Program-made: the position numbers and the translations under genes
Part shown: positions 52,261-52,309 of the stretch, piece after piece
Position numbering within the stretch: the stretch's first letter is position 1
Layout of the letters: every line of letters begins with the position of its first letter
DNA from: JAQVSH01 sp964451605
GTDB lineage: Bacteria > Bacteroidota > Bacteroidia > Bacteroidales > UBA4181
Reading direction: 5' to 3'
Assembly: GCA_964451605.1 (NCBI GenBank)
Contig: CAYVJA010000013.1
Location: forward strand, 1 to 52,309
Length of the DNA: 52,309 nt
Notes under the pieces: generated by a model
Told to the model about the DNA's origin: nothing
Databases searched by the model: none
Seen by the model: only the letters and a program-made list of their open reading frames with translations

Positions 52261-52309
52261 AGGCCGACGTAGTGTACTTTACCCGCAAGATAACTATAAA
52301 ATACACCCA

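Noticed and set aside
1..52309. CRISPR arrays, insertion sequences, prophage or integrase genes
   Set aside because: No repeat-spacer pattern, transposase, integrase or phage structural gene was found on either strand.

Overview
The window looks like a piece of a Bacteroidales (Bacteroidota) chromosome, probably from a draft or metagenome-derived assembly. Reasons: many start regions carry the Bacteroidota promoter core TAnnTTTG instead of clear Shine-Dalgarno sequences; the glutamine synthetase is type III; FeoA is fused to FeoB with a Cys-rich partner; GH97, GH43 and GH5-type secreted glycosidases and an OmpA-C outer-membrane protein are present. I cannot fix the family. Three runs of ten N (28516-28525, 47037-47046, 51257-51266) each interrupt a gene and are scaffold joins, not biology. 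No rRNA, insertion sequence, prophage or CRISPR array is visible.

Layout. 1-2150: a tRNA-Arg(UCU) cut by the window edge, a damaged GH97 glycosidase and a LEA-type lipoprotein. 2150-19680: a housekeeping and stress-protection region with trxB, clpB, butyrate kinase, divergent asnA and an Lrp/AsnC regulator, clpC, superoxide dismutase plus a TauE/SafE permease, lepA, ogt, type III glutamine synthetase, and dnaK with a strong terminator. 19678-24389: four tightly packed genes of unknown function, all with signal peptides, one with a Big_1-like Ig domain. 24637-28150: a soluble PAS histidine kinase, an AraC-type regulator and an OmpA-C protein, all on the plus strand. 28157-30352: GH43 glycosidase and nhaA. 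30477-37084: a 57-residue CDGSH iron-sulfur protein, the miaA-methyltransferase-GT2-DUF3109 run, xseA, and a THUMP RNA methyltransferase with a GroES-like protein. 37193-42746: truA, yebC-ndpA and pyruvate phosphate dikinase with its terminator. 42785-48074: a ferrous-iron locus (hemerythrin-LuxR regulator, then OprB-like porin-feoAB-Cys-rich protein). 48172-52260: a membrane NapH/NapG-like ferredoxin with a Tat-exported FAD oxidoreductase, then a GH5-like glycosidase.

How the parts fit. Protein quality control (ClpB, ClpC, DnaK, GroES-like), redox protection (TrxB, SOD, Ogt) and nitrogen assimilation (AsnA, GlnN) dominate the first 20 kb. The most notable signals are a sigma-54-type -24/-12 element in front of dnaK with an upstream dyad, with a weaker lookalike before clpB; the four-gene exported operon; the extracytoplasmic FAD/ferredoxin pair; and the porin-FeoAB operon whose promoter carries a 16-bp palindrome next to a hemerythrin-LuxR pair.
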